A stretch of 32,815 nt of DNA, taken from contig CALVFL010000006.1 in assembly GCA_944326825.1 (NCBI GenBank), positions 1 through 32,815 of the forward strand, read 5' to 3'. Shown here piece after piece: positions 6,925 to 14,453 of this stretch (position 1 is its first letter; each line of letters begins with the position of its first letter). The stretch is from an uncultured Erysipelotrichaceae bacterium (lineage in GTDB: Bacteria > Bacillota_I > Bacilli_A > Erysipelotrichales > Erysipelotrichaceae). Both the position numbers and the translations under genes were made by a program. The notes under the pieces are model-generated. The model was not told the origin of the DNA, did not search any database, and was given only the letters and a program-made list of their open reading frames with translations.

Positions 6925-8065
6925 TCGTATCCTGATCAAAGTCTATGATGAAAAGAGTTACCTAGATAACGTCATGGTTCCTTTAAGTTTAAAAGTAAAG
7001 GAAGTTATCTACTTTTATCGTGCCGAACCAGACAAGAAACGCAAAGAAGCCATCATTGCCATCTTTTCTAAAAATAAGATCAAAGCCACTTTTATAAAAG
7101 TGGTAAAAGATGAAGAGATCGATCCCTATCTTTTAAAATATACGAATGCCATCATAGATGTCAGTTCCCGTAAATATTTGATCCTTTATATCTTTGAAAG
7201 GATCATTAAAAGCGATAATATGATCGTCTATTATGACAACGAAGAAAATGTCATCAAAGATTACCGCCATCATAAACGCTTAGATATCTGCATCTATCGT
7301 TTGAATATCAAAGAGATCGTCAATTTAAGCGGAGCTGATTTCAGATACAATATGCATGAAAGTCCGGACATAAACGACAAAGAATTTGTAAACAGGTTTA
7401 AAGATATTATTTATGCCTTTAAAGACCGCTACAGCACTTTGACTAATTTCATCTCTTTTATGATCAGTCTTATGACTTATGAAAAAGATGACAAGATCAC
7501 GCTTAAATCTAAAAATAAAGAGCGATTGCGCTCAAGTGAAGTCTTTCGTTATTTTAAAGATGAACACATCCTGGATATGAAAGGTGATGTGCTCTTCATT
7601 AAAGACAAACGCTTTAAGAAACTGTTTTATAATGCCGGAGCCTGGCTTGAAACTTATCTTTATATCATGATCATTGAAAGCAGGCTCTTTGATGAATGTG
7701 CCATGAGTGTGATCATTGAGTTTAAGGACAGCGACATCCACTATCCGATCACCTGCGAGATCGATCTCATTGCTTTAAAAGATAATCATTTATTGTTTGT
7801 GTCGTGTAAGTCCAATAAAGTCGATGCCTATGCCGTCAATGAGATAAGACTGCACAATTATGTCTTTGGCAATGAATTATCTAAAGCGATGGTCTGCACT
7901 TTTGAAGATCTTAATGTCAAAAATCCGACGATCTATGAAAAGGCCAAAGAATTGGAAGTAGCCGTCATCGACTATCCCAATATTGTGAGCAAAGATCTGG
8001 GCGGGTTGATCTTAGATGTGATCAAAGAAGGATACAGATATGAAAAAGTGAGGATCAACAAATGA
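6911..8065 (+). CDS. CARF/DUF1887 (Card1/Can2)-like putative nuclease
   Basis: A 384-aa protein with two parts. Residues 1-140 look like a Rossmann-type sensor domain: VKEVIYFYRAEPDKKRKEAI, then a turn at NAIIDVSSRKYLILYIFERI (79-98) where CARF domains place their ligand-contacting loop. Residues about 205-375 resemble the PD-(D/E)xK nuclease domain of DUF1887: GAWLE (243-247), CEIDLIAL (282-289, Asp285), VSCK (297-300, Lys300), then a FGNELSKAMV segment. In Card1/Can2 the CARF domain binds cyclic oligoadenylate made by type III CRISPR systems and switches on the nuclease. Here no cas gene or repeat array is visible. Ser298 stands where most PD-(D/E)xK enzymes have Glu. The start is ATG 6911, because GGAGAGG (6901-6907) is its SD; ATG 6899 is an in-frame alternative. 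It overlaps fhs by 14 bp and the next gene by 4 bp. The fold assignment is from motifs only. Confidence 0.6.
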   Translation: MVYSDRILIKVYDEKSYLDNVMVPLSLKVKEVIYFYRAEPDKKRKEAIIAIFSKNKIKATFIKVVKDEEIDPYLLKYTNAIIDVSSRKYLILYIFERIIKSDNMIVYYDNEENVIKDYRHHKRLDICIYRLNIKEIVNLSGADFRYNMHESPDINDKEFVNRFKDIIYAFKDRYSTLTNFISFMISLMTYEKDDKITLKSKNKERLRSSEVFRYFKDEHILDMKGDVLFIKDKRFKKLFYNAGAWLETYLYIMIIESRLFDECAMSVIIEFKDSDIHYPITCEIDLIALKDNHLLFVSCKSNKVDAYAVNEIRLHNYVFGNELSKAMVCTFEDLNVKNPTIYEKAKELEVAVIDYPNIVSKDLGGLILDVIKEGYRYEKVRINK

Positions 8066-8940
8066 CAGCGATAGCCTATATTACTGATCCCAATTTATTG
8101 GAATTCAACCGCATTGACCGCAATCGGCAGATCAATTTCTGGCGTCTTAGCAGCACTAATAACTTTAGTGATTTTGGTGTCGGCGATCTTTTATTCTTTT
8201 TAAGCAAAGGCAAAGATCATTACCGCAACAAAGAAAAAGGCATCGTCGGCTATGGTATTGCCAAGGGTTTTGAATCCTGTTCGATCAATACGATGTGGAA
8301 AAAATATACGACCTTAAACGGATATGAAACAAAAAAAGAGTTTAAAGAAGCTATCTTAAAGGTTACTAAAGACCATAAACTCCCTTCTAAAATATCCTCG
8401 ATCCATTTAGAGGAAGTGACCTTCTTTGGTTCACCGGTCTATTTAAGCGATTGCGGCTTAAAGATATCAAACCGCATGGAAAGTTATACATATTTAGACC
8501 CTAAAGGCAAGATCGCTTTTAAAGTGCTCGATGAAGCTAAAGACTATGTCGATATCTGGTCTGATTATGAAGGTGGGGAAGATATGATCGAAAGAGCGAT
8601 GATCCGAAATGCCCTTTATTCAGCTTATGACATGATCGCTTTAAAAGAAGGCAATAAACCTAAAAAGTCACTAAGTGAATTGAAAAGATATATCTCTTTA
8701 AATGAAGGTTTTGAAAGGATCAAAGATTCAGCTTTTGAAGCTTACAAGATCATTGAAAACAATCTGATTATTGCCTTTGCTCCGCTGTACTTGAATGATA
8801 AACTGCTCATCAATAAACTGATGATCGGTCAGGCTAACTATTATAAGATGTTGCTGGAAGAGAATTATCCTTACGATCTCAATGTGATCTTTAAAACCAC
8901 CGATCATGATGTTGAACTTGAAAACTACATGAATCGCTAA
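8062..8940 (+). CDS. EVE/PUA-like domain protein, partner of the upstream CARF-like gene
   Basis: A 292-aa protein. Residues 1 to about 150 carry features of the EVE/PUA-like fold: Trp27 in FWRLS, a GVGDLLFF segment (39-46), GIVGYGIAKGF (60-70), and the second-half FFGSPVYLSDCGLKIS with a YLDP segment. Such domains bind modified bases in DNA or RNA and recur in McrB-type and other defence proteins. The C-terminal half (about 170-292) is mostly helical and unrecognised. Its ATGA start overlaps the stop of the CARF-like gene, so the two are probably translated together and may act together. The function is inferred; an ordinary RNA-modification reader is equally possible. Confidence 0.5.
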   Translation: MTAIAYITDPNLLEFNRIDRNRQINFWRLSSTNNFSDFGVGDLLFFLSKGKDHYRNKEKGIVGYGIAKGFESCSINTMWKKYTTLNGYETKKEFKEAILKVTKDHKLPSKISSIHLEEVTFFGSPVYLSDCGLKISNRMESYTYLDPKGKIAFKVLDEAKDYVDIWSDYEGGEDMIERAMIRNALYSAYDMIALKEGNKPKKSLSELKRYISLNEGFERIKDSAFEAYKIIENNLIIAFAPLYLNDKLLINKLMIGQANYYKMLLEENYPYDLNVIFKTTDHDVELENYMNR

Positions 8941-8947
8941 GTATAAT
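8918..8947 (+). promoter_or_regulatory. Promoter before the Hpt-like gene and mnmG
   Basis: TTGAAA (8918-8923), an 18-bp spacer and a perfect TATAAT (8942-8947) lie at the end of the EVE-like gene. The predicted +1 is near 8954, only about 4 nt before the ATG at 8958. It probably drives the Hpt-like gene, mnmG and the ThyX-like gene. Confidence 0.65.
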
Positions 8948-8957
8948 AGGTTAGGTT

Positions 8958-9266
8958 ATGGAAGATAAGTTATTTGATATGGAAGTGATGGATGACGAAA
9001 GAAAAGATCTTGAGGTCATCCGCATCTATTTAAAAGATGAGTTTTTTGAAGAACTTTTAGATTATATTGAAAAAGAAGATTATGCTTTGGCTAAAGATGC
9101 AGCCAAAGGTCTTTATATTTTGGCTTTAGAGTTTAAGTTATATCGTTTATATGAAACGCTTATCGATATTTATGAAGATCTTGAAGGAGAGTTTTATAAA
9201 GATCTTCTCACTCACTATCACACTATGAAAGCTGAACACGAGCGTCTTTTAAAGGAGTATTTTTAA
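8958..9266 (+). CDS. Small helical protein resembling an Hpt domain without its histidine
   Basis: A 102-aa acidic, all-helical protein. Residues 44-75 (LAKDAAKGLYILALEFKLYRL and following) resemble the core of histidine phosphotransfer domains (AHxLKGxxxxLGxxxL). Lys50-Gly51 match the KG, but Asp47 sits where the phosphorylated His would be. If the match is right, it is a pseudo-Hpt scaffold rather than a phosphocarrier. No kinase or response regulator is nearby. Its stop shares a base with the mnmG start (TAATG), so it is coupled to mnmG. The homology is tentative; the gene itself is well supported by its promoter and packing. Confidence 0.55.
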   Translation: MEDKLFDMEVMDDERKDLEVIRIYLKDEFFEELLDYIEKEDYALAKDAAKGLYILALEFKLYRLYETLIDIYEDLEGEFYKDLLTHYHTMKAEHERLLKEYF

Positions 9267-11128
9267 TGATCAAAGATGTTGTGGTAGTTGGGGCAGGACA
9301 TGCCGGATGCGAGGCGGCTAATGCGCTTGCCAAATGTGGTTTTGATACGGCTCTTATAACTTTGAATATCGAGCATATCGCTAAGATGCCCTGCAATCCT
9401 TCGATCGGCGGCCCGGCTAAAGGTATTGTCGTAAGAGAGATCGATGCCTTAGGCGGCATCATGCCGATCATCGCTGATAAGACAGCCCTGCAGTTTAAAA
9501 TGCTCAATACTACTAAAGGTCCGGGTGTCTGGTCTTTACGGGTCCAAAGCGACAAGCTGGCTTATTCAGAAATGATGAAAGAATATCTGCTCGGTTTAGA
9601 TAATTTGACAGTCATCGAAGATCTTGTCACAGGACTTGTTGTTAAAGATCACAAGATTCAAGGTGTGATTTGTCAAAAAAGCGGGGAAATTACGGCTAAA
9701 GCTGTTATCTTGACGACTGGCACATACATGGATTCAACGATCATGGTATCAAGCGATACTAAAAAAGAAGGACCGGATGGGGACATTACCGATAATGGTC
9801 TATCAAGATCGCTGAAAGATCTGGGCTTTAGACTGTTCAGATTAAAGACTGGCACACCAGCCAGAGTCTATACGGATTCAATCGATTTCACAAAGACAAA
9901 ACTGGAAAAAGGAACAGAGGGCTTTCTGTCTTTTTCGACGACCACCAAAGAGATCTTGCCTTACGATAAACAATTACCGTGCTATTTAACCTATACCACA
10001 GAAGAAACATTAAAGATCATCAAAGATAACCTCGATCGCTCTTCAATGTATTCAGGCGTTGTCAAAGGCGTCGGCCCCCGCTATTGTCCTTCGATCGAAG
10101 ACAAGGTGGTGCGCTTTGCCGATAAGGAAAGACATCAGATCTTTTTGGAGCCGGAGAGCTTAAGTTTAGATACCACTTATATCCAAGGCTTCAGCACTTC
10201 GATGCCTTATGATGTTCAAGAAAAGATGATCCACAGTCTGATCGGTCTTGAAAAGGCCAGGATTAAAAAATATGCTTATGCCATTGAATATGATGCGATC
10301 GATCCTTTGGAATTTAAAGCTAACTTAGAAGCTAAGAAGATCGAAAATCTTTTTATTGCCGGTCAGATCTTCGGCACATCGGGTTATGAAGAAGCAGCCG
10401 GACTTGGCATAATGGCTGGCATCAATGTCGCCAATAAACTGCGCGGCAAAGAACCTTTGATCTTAAAAAGAGATGAAGCTTATATCGGGGTCATGATCGA
10501 TGATCTTGTGACTAAAGGTACTAAAGAACCCTATCGTCTGCTCACTTCAAGGGCAGAATACCGGCTCTTATTAAGACACGATAACGCCGATCGAAGACTT
10601 ATGAAATATGGCGAAGCTGCCGGTTTAATATCGGATGAGCGCTATGAGGCTTTAAAGAATAAAGAAAAGACGATCGAAGAAACAAGTGAAGTTTTAAAAA
10701 ATAAATATTTTACTAAAAGCGACAAGATCAATGATCTGTTAAGATCACTGGGCTATGATGATCTAAACGAGAGGGTCAGCACTTATGACCTCATCAAAAG
10801 ACCGCCGGTAAAATTAAAAGAGCTGCTTCCTTATTTAGATCTTGAGATAGATGAAGAATTGCTTTCAGATATTGAAATAGAGATCAAGTATGAGGGTTAT
10901 ATCAGCAAAGCCCGCAAGGAAGCTTCCAGGATGCATAAGATGGAAAAGATGAAACTGCCGATAGACCTTGATTATGATCTCGTTTCTAATTTATCATTAG
11001 AAGCCAGAGAAAAATTAAACAAGACTAAGCCTTTGACTTTAGGTCAGGCTTCCAGAATATCCGGCATCAACCCCAGCGATATTCAGGTATTGGCGATATA
11101 TCAAAAGGAGCACAAGAATGAAGATTGA
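9266..11128 (+). CDS. mnmG: tRNA uridine-5-carboxymethylaminomethyl modification enzyme, FAD subunit
   Basis: With MnmE it installs the cmnm5 group on U34 of certain tRNAs. The 620-aa length is normal. The FAD-binding GxGxxG is at 9-14 (GAGHAG), followed by the family signature MPCNPSIGGPAKG (41-53), a second FAD signature (IAGQIFGTSGYEEAAGLGI) and the C-terminal helical domain ending LGQASRISGINPSDIQVLAIY. The SD AAAGGAG precedes the ATG. The partner gene mnmE, usually adjacent, is not in this window. The next gene starts inside its last codons. Confidence 0.98.
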   Translation: MIKDVVVVGAGHAGCEAANALAKCGFDTALITLNIEHIAKMPCNPSIGGPAKGIVVREIDALGGIMPIIADKTALQFKMLNTTKGPGVWSLRVQSDKLAYSEMMKEYLLGLDNLTVIEDLVTGLVVKDHKIQGVICQKSGEITAKAVILTTGTYMDSTIMVSSDTKKEGPDGDITDNGLSRSLKDLGFRLFRLKTGTPARVYTDSIDFTKTKLEKGTEGFLSFSTTTKEILPYDKQLPCYLTYTTEETLKIIKDNLDRSSMYSGVVKGVGPRYCPSIEDKVVRFADKERHQIFLEPESLSLDTTYIQGFSTSMPYDVQEKMIHSLIGLEKARIKKYAYAIEYDAIDPLEFKANLEAKKIENLFIAGQIFGTSGYEEAAGLGIMAGINVANKLRGKEPLILKRDEAYIGVMIDDLVTKGTKEPYRLLTSRAEYRLLLRHDNADRRLMKYGEAAGLISDERYEALKNKEKTIEETSEVLKNKYFTKSDKINDLLRSLGYDDLNERVSTYDLIKRPPVKLKELLPYLDLEIDEELLSDIEIEIKYEGYISKARKEASRMHKMEKMKLPIDLDYDLVSNLSLEAREKLNKTKPLTLGQASRISGINPSDIQVLAIYQKEHKNED

Positions 11129-11720
11129 AGATGTAATATCCAATGTGAACGTATATGGCTTAAATGATGCGATAAGAGGCAGCCGTTATCCGATGGCTAC
11201 CGATTTAAAAGAAGTCAGCGATGAGATAACCCCAAGACAAGTCAAGTTAGCTCAATGCAATTTGGGAGAGGGCCATGACAATTATTTAAACGGCATCATC
11301 GTTCAGTTTGATCTCACCTTTACCAACAAAGCCTGGGTCGAAGCAGAAAGATATCATTTCTTAGATTTCATATCTTCCCAATCAACAATGCACAGGATCT
11401 GCCGCTTTAATTTAGATGAAGCCTATATCGGTTATGTCGATAAACGAATGGTGGCAATCATGAAAGAGAAGGTTGCCGAATACAATAAACATCAAGCTGA
11501 AGATCCAAAAGATCCGTCATTAAAAGAAAAGTATTTAGAAATACTTTATTCTAATCCTGCCGGTTTCAGACTGACGGCCAAGATGACGACCAACTATCGG
11601 CAGTTAAAAACGATCTATGTACAAAGAAGACACCACCGTTTGCCAGAGTGGCAGGCTTTTTGTGATTGGATCTTAACTTTGCCGCACGCTGAACTGATCA
11701 CAAAAGACGCTGAAAGATAA
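11118..11720 (+). CDS. ThyX-like fold protein lacking the ThyX signature
   Basis: A 200-aa protein. A GEGHDNYLNGIIVQFDLTF segment (50-68) resembles the GHxSxLEHxxFTF part of flavin-dependent thymidylate synthase. RYHFLDFISSQSTMHR (78-93) lies where ThyX has RHRxxSxNExS, and NYRQLKTIYVQRR plus EWQAFCDWI (159-185) resemble the ThyX NxRxLxxFxxxR and AQxEIR segments. The RHR(x7)S signature itself is absent, so thymidylate synthase activity is doubtful. The start ATG 11118 has SD AAGGAG and overlaps mnmG by 11 bp. A rho-independent terminator follows. A real, conserved-looking gene of unknown function. Confidence 0.55.
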   Translation: MKIEDVISNVNVYGLNDAIRGSRYPMATDLKEVSDEITPRQVKLAQCNLGEGHDNYLNGIIVQFDLTFTNKAWVEAERYHFLDFISSQSTMHRICRFNLDEAYIGYVDKRMVAIMKEKVAEYNKHQAEDPKDPSLKEKYLEILYSNPAGFRLTAKMTTNYRQLKTIYVQRRHHRLPEWQAFCDWILTLPHAELITKDAER

Positions 11721-11731
11721 TTATTACCAAT

Positions 11732-11757
11732 AGCTGCACACAGCAGCTTTTTGTTTT
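11732..11757 (+). terminator. Rho-independent terminator after the ThyX-like gene
   Basis: AGCTGC (11732-11737) pairs with GCAGCT (11743-11748) around a 5-nt loop, followed by T-rich sequence. It ends the mnmG transcription unit. Confidence 0.8.
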
Positions 11758-11793
11758 GGTTATCCAGATAATATTTATGATGATAAATGGTTA

Positions 11794-11802
11794 TGTTATA
11801 AT
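11794..11802 (+). promoter_or_regulatory. Extended -10 promoter for the TagO/WecA-like gene
   Basis: TGT followed by a perfect TATAAT (11797-11802) lies 26 nt before the GTG start. The -35 is poor. The strong SD AGGAGG follows at 11814-11819. Confidence 0.7.
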
Positions 11803-11828
11803 TTTTAAAAGACAGGAGGTGAAAAGGT

Positions 11829-12941
11829 GTGCAAAATCTCTTTAACATGTTGCCGTTATTTTTGGCAGCAGCGATCATCTCTTTTCTTTTGGCACCTTTG
11901 ACCCGCAAGATCGGTCTTAAATATGGTATTTATGCTTTAGAAAATAAAAGAACGGTACATCATGGCAAGATCGTCAGGATCGGCGGTTTAGCCATCTATC
12001 TTTCGGTAGTTATCGTGATGCTCTTGTTTCATAAGATGGATCAAAGGATGACAATGGTCCTTCTTGGCGGTACGATCGTCTTCATTGGCGGTTTTCTGGA
12101 TGATGTCTTTAATTTGAAACCGATGGTAAAACTTGGCTTTATCATGGTCGGAGCTTTGGTGCCGATCTTATTTGGCAATGTCTTGCTTCATCATGTATCT
12201 TTATTCGGCTATGACATCGACATTGAACCTTTGGCCTATATCATCTCTTTTGTGTGGATCATCGGCGTGGCCAATGCCATCAATCTGATTGATGGTTTAG
12301 ATGGTCTGGCGAGCGGTATCAGCGTGATCGTTCTGATCACTTTTTGTATCATCGGTTCATTTTCATCACATTATAAAACAGCGATGATCGCTGCTATCTT
12401 AGCTGGCGCCATCATTGCCTTTTTACCTTACAACTTCCATCCGGCCAAGATCTTTTTAGGAGATTGCGGAGCACTTTTTATCGGCTATATGATCGCCTGC
12501 CTATCGCTTTTAGGTTTTAAGACCAGCACTTTTATATCATTGGCTTTTCCGATCATCATCTTATTTGTGCCTTTGGAAGATACGATTCTGGCGATCATCA
12601 GAAGAAAGGTCAAAGGTCAAAAGATAACCGAAGCTGACCGGCTGCACCTTCATCACATCATCATGTATAAGATCGGTCTGTCGCATGAACAAACTGTCTT
12701 GTTTTTGTATGGAGTAGCTCTTTTATTTGCGATCTCAGCGATCGTTTTATACTTTAATGTTCTGATCGGACTTGTGATGATCTTCATCCTTTGCTTGATT
12801 GCGTGGATCTTTATTGAATTGACGGGAATGATCTCGCCTTATTTCCATCCGCTGATTGGACTTTGCCGCAAGATCTTCAAAAGACCACGCCGATCTGATG
12901 ATGCTTTTTTTGAAGCCAATAAGATCAATCATCGCCAATAA
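11829..12941 (+). CDS. Undecaprenyl-phosphate GlcNAc-1-phosphate transferase (TagO/WecA/MraY superfamily)
   Basis: Transfers a UDP-sugar 1-phosphate, probably GlcNAc-1-P, to undecaprenyl phosphate at the membrane, the first step of wall teichoic acid or other wall glycopolymers. The 370-aa protein has about ten hydrophobic segments and all superfamily motifs: LDDVFNLKP with Asp91-Asp92, NAINLIDGLDGL with Asn149 to Asp155, FLGD (209-212), and HLHH (273-276). The His-rich motif fits the WecA/TagO branch better than MraY. It starts at GTG 11829, about 9 nt after AGGAGG. No tag or epimerase genes lie next to it, so the end product is open. Confidence 0.88.
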   Translation: MQNLFNMLPLFLAAAIISFLLAPLTRKIGLKYGIYALENKRTVHHGKIVRIGGLAIYLSVVIVMLLFHKMDQRMTMVLLGGTIVFIGGFLDDVFNLKPMVKLGFIMVGALVPILFGNVLLHHVSLFGYDIDIEPLAYIISFVWIIGVANAINLIDGLDGLASGISVIVLITFCIIGSFSSHYKTAMIAAILAGAIIAFLPYNFHPAKIFLGDCGALFIGYMIACLSLLGFKTSTFISLAFPIIILFVPLEDTILAIIRRKVKGQKITEADRLHLHHIIMYKIGLSHEQTVLFLYGVALLFAISAIVLYFNVLIGLVMIFILCLIAWIFIELTGMISPYFHPLIGLCRKIFKRPRRSDDAFFEANKINHRQ

Positions 12942-12972
12942 GACAAAAAGACTTAATCTATCATTTTAAATG

Positions 12973-12981
12973 TGCTAAAAT
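12973..12981 (+). promoter_or_regulatory. Extended -10 promoter for the exported protein
   Basis: TGC followed by TAAAAT (12976-12981) lies just upstream of SD AAGGAGG (12996-13002) and the TTG start at 13008. Confidence 0.6.
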
Positions 12982-13007
12982 AGAGGTTGTTTGATAAGGA
13001 GGACAGT

Positions 13008-13691
13008 TTGCGTAAACTAGCATTATTGATCTTGCCGTTAGTGTTATTATCGGTTCTTGTCATAAAACCTTCAGCTGTTGATGAAATAGCGGTTAAAAGC
13101 GGTGAACTTGATATAAGCAACTTAGGAGATTATCAAAGAGAATTTGACTATTACGATTATGGCGTCTGCTCGACCAGCAGCACCAAGACATATATGGATT
13201 ACCGCATGATCACATCACCAAGTTCCAGACAATACTGGTATATCCGTGAACACATGACAGTTGATCGCTCGACCGGCTTTCTTTATGATGAAGACGGTTT
13301 TATCGGTGTAGCTCTTGGTTCGTACTATGGAAATGTCGGTGACCGTTTCTACTTCACTTTAAGCAACGGCAACGTCTTGCCGCTTGTCAAGATCGAAGAG
13401 AAGGCGGATTCCGATACTCTTAACGGTTGTGCACATGGCAGTGACGGCAGTGTCATTGAATTTGTCATCCATACCGACTATGCCCGGAATTCCTTTACTT
13501 TATCAGGCAACGGTCTTATCTCATCTGGCAACTATAATAACTCTCCTACCTTTAGAGGTACGATAGTCAAAGTAGAAAAAGCCACCAATGAACCAAATCC
13601 CAATTATGTGGAATATTACGACAAGGAAAGTGTAGAACCACTACCGATCATTGATCCTAACGATATATTCCAATATGCCAGCGGTTATTAA
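13008..13691 (+). CDS. Exported protein of unknown function, possible beta-barrel domain
   Basis: A 227-aa protein with a Sec-type signal (MRKLALLILPLVLLSVLVI, cleavage probably near residue 23-25). Its central region, GFIGVALGSYYGNVGDRFYFTLSNGNVLPLVKIEEK..NGCAHGSDGSVIEFVIHTD, is rich in strands and resembles small secreted double-psi beta-barrel-like domains. Two cysteines (in GVCSTSS and NGCAHG) could form a disulfide. The start is TTG 13008 because AAGGAGG is 5 nt upstream; an in-frame TTG at 12987 would precede the SD. It has its own promoter and terminator, so it is monocistronic. A wall- or surface-associated role is only inferred. Confidence 0.7.
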   Translation: MRKLALLILPLVLLSVLVIKPSAVDEIAVKSGELDISNLGDYQREFDYYDYGVCSTSSTKTYMDYRMITSPSSRQYWYIREHMTVDRSTGFLYDEDGFIGVALGSYYGNVGDRFYFTLSNGNVLPLVKIEEKADSDTLNGCAHGSDGSVIEFVIHTDYARNSFTLSGNGLISSGNYNNSPTFRGTIVKVEKATNEPNPNYVEYYDKESVEPLPIIDPNDIFQYASGY

Positions 13692-13716
13692 AGAAGGTCA
13701 GACGATCTTCTTTTTT
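13691..13716 (+). terminator. Rho-independent terminator of the exported protein gene
   Basis: AAGAAGGTC (13691-13699) pairs with GATCTTCTT (13704-13712), with one G-U and a 4-nt loop, followed by a T-tract. It begins at the last base of the stop codon. Confidence 0.85.
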
Positions 13717-13739
13717 AAAGTCATTAAGAACTACTTATG

Positions 13740-13748
13740 TGATATAAT
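13740..13748 (+). promoter_or_regulatory. Extended -10 promoter for rsmG-noc-parA-parB
   Basis: TGA followed by a perfect TATAAT (13743-13748) ends exactly 6 nt before the GTG start of rsmG, so transcription should begin at or beside the start codon. No good -35 is seen. Confidence 0.7.
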
Positions 13749-13754
13749 TGTCGT

Positions 13755-14453
13755 GTGAATAAAGAGGAATTTATCAGAAGTGTTGAAGAACTGGGTTTAA
13801 AGCTTTCTTTAAGACAAATAGAGCAGTTTGAAAAGTACAGCGATCTTTTGATCGACTGGAATACCAGAATGAATTTAACAGCTATAGACGACAAAGAGGG
13901 GATCTGGGAAAAGCATTTCTATGATTCTCTTTTATCACTACAAGACTTTAATTATCAGGGAAAACTGGCAGATGTGGGTAGCGGTGCTGGATTTCCCGGT
14001 ATAGTGTTAAAGATCGCTTTGAATGATCTTGAAGTAGTATTGATCGAGCCGATCAAGAAGCGCTGCACCTTTTTAAATGAAGTGATCTATAAATTAGAAC
14101 TAAGCGGTATTGAAGTTTTAAATATCCGCTCTGAAGATTATTTAAAAAAATATCCTGCCGACTTTGATATCGTCACAGCCAGAGCAGTGGCTAATTTGAA
14201 TATTCTCAGCGAACTTTGTATCCCGCTTTTAAAAGTGGGCGGCAGTTTCATCATCCTGCGGGGAGCTAACGGCCTTGAAGAACTCAAGGAAGCCAAGAGC
14301 GCCCTTAAGAAACTGAATACCGAATTAGCCGATGTATCTTCACACACTTTAAAAGACGGTTCTAAAAGGATCATTGCGATCGCACATAAAGTAAAGAAAA
14401 ATGAAAAGCGTTACCCAAGGAATTATGGAGAGATAAAAAAGAAACCATTATGA
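13755..14453 (+). CDS. rsmG: 16S rRNA (guanine527-N7)-methyltransferase
   Basis: Methylates G527 of 16S rRNA using SAM. At 232 aa it is close to the usual 235-240. The Rossmann SAM-binding motif LADVGSGAGFPGIVLK is at 71-86, preceded by the family segment WNTRMNLTAI...KHFYDSLL. The GTG at 13755 gives MNKEEFIRSVEELG, matching the family N-terminus, and no Shine-Dalgarno precedes it: the -10 box ends 6 nt upstream. Its TGA stop overlaps the noc ATG by 4 bp. rsmG-noc-parA-parB is the classical order near Bacillota origins. Confidence 0.96.
   Translation: MNKEEFIRSVEELGLKLSLRQIEQFEKYSDLLIDWNTRMNLTAIDDKEGIWEKHFYDSLLSLQDFNYQGKLADVGSGAGFPGIVLKIALNDLEVVLIEPIKKRCTFLNEVIYKLELSGIEVLNIRSEDYLKKYPADFDIVTARAVANLNILSELCIPLLKVGGSFIILRGANGLEELKEAKSALKKLNTELADVSSHTLKDGSKRIIAIAHKVKKNEKRYPRNYGEIKKKPL

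Noticed and set aside
6911-8940. CRISPR array or cas operon near the CARF-like gene
   Set aside because: No repeats with regular spacing and no other cas-like protein anywhere in the window.
13988-14001. Noc binding site in rsmG (ATTTCCCGG...)
   Set aside because: Only the left half matches ATTTCCCGGGAAAT; the right half differs, and it is plain coding sequence.
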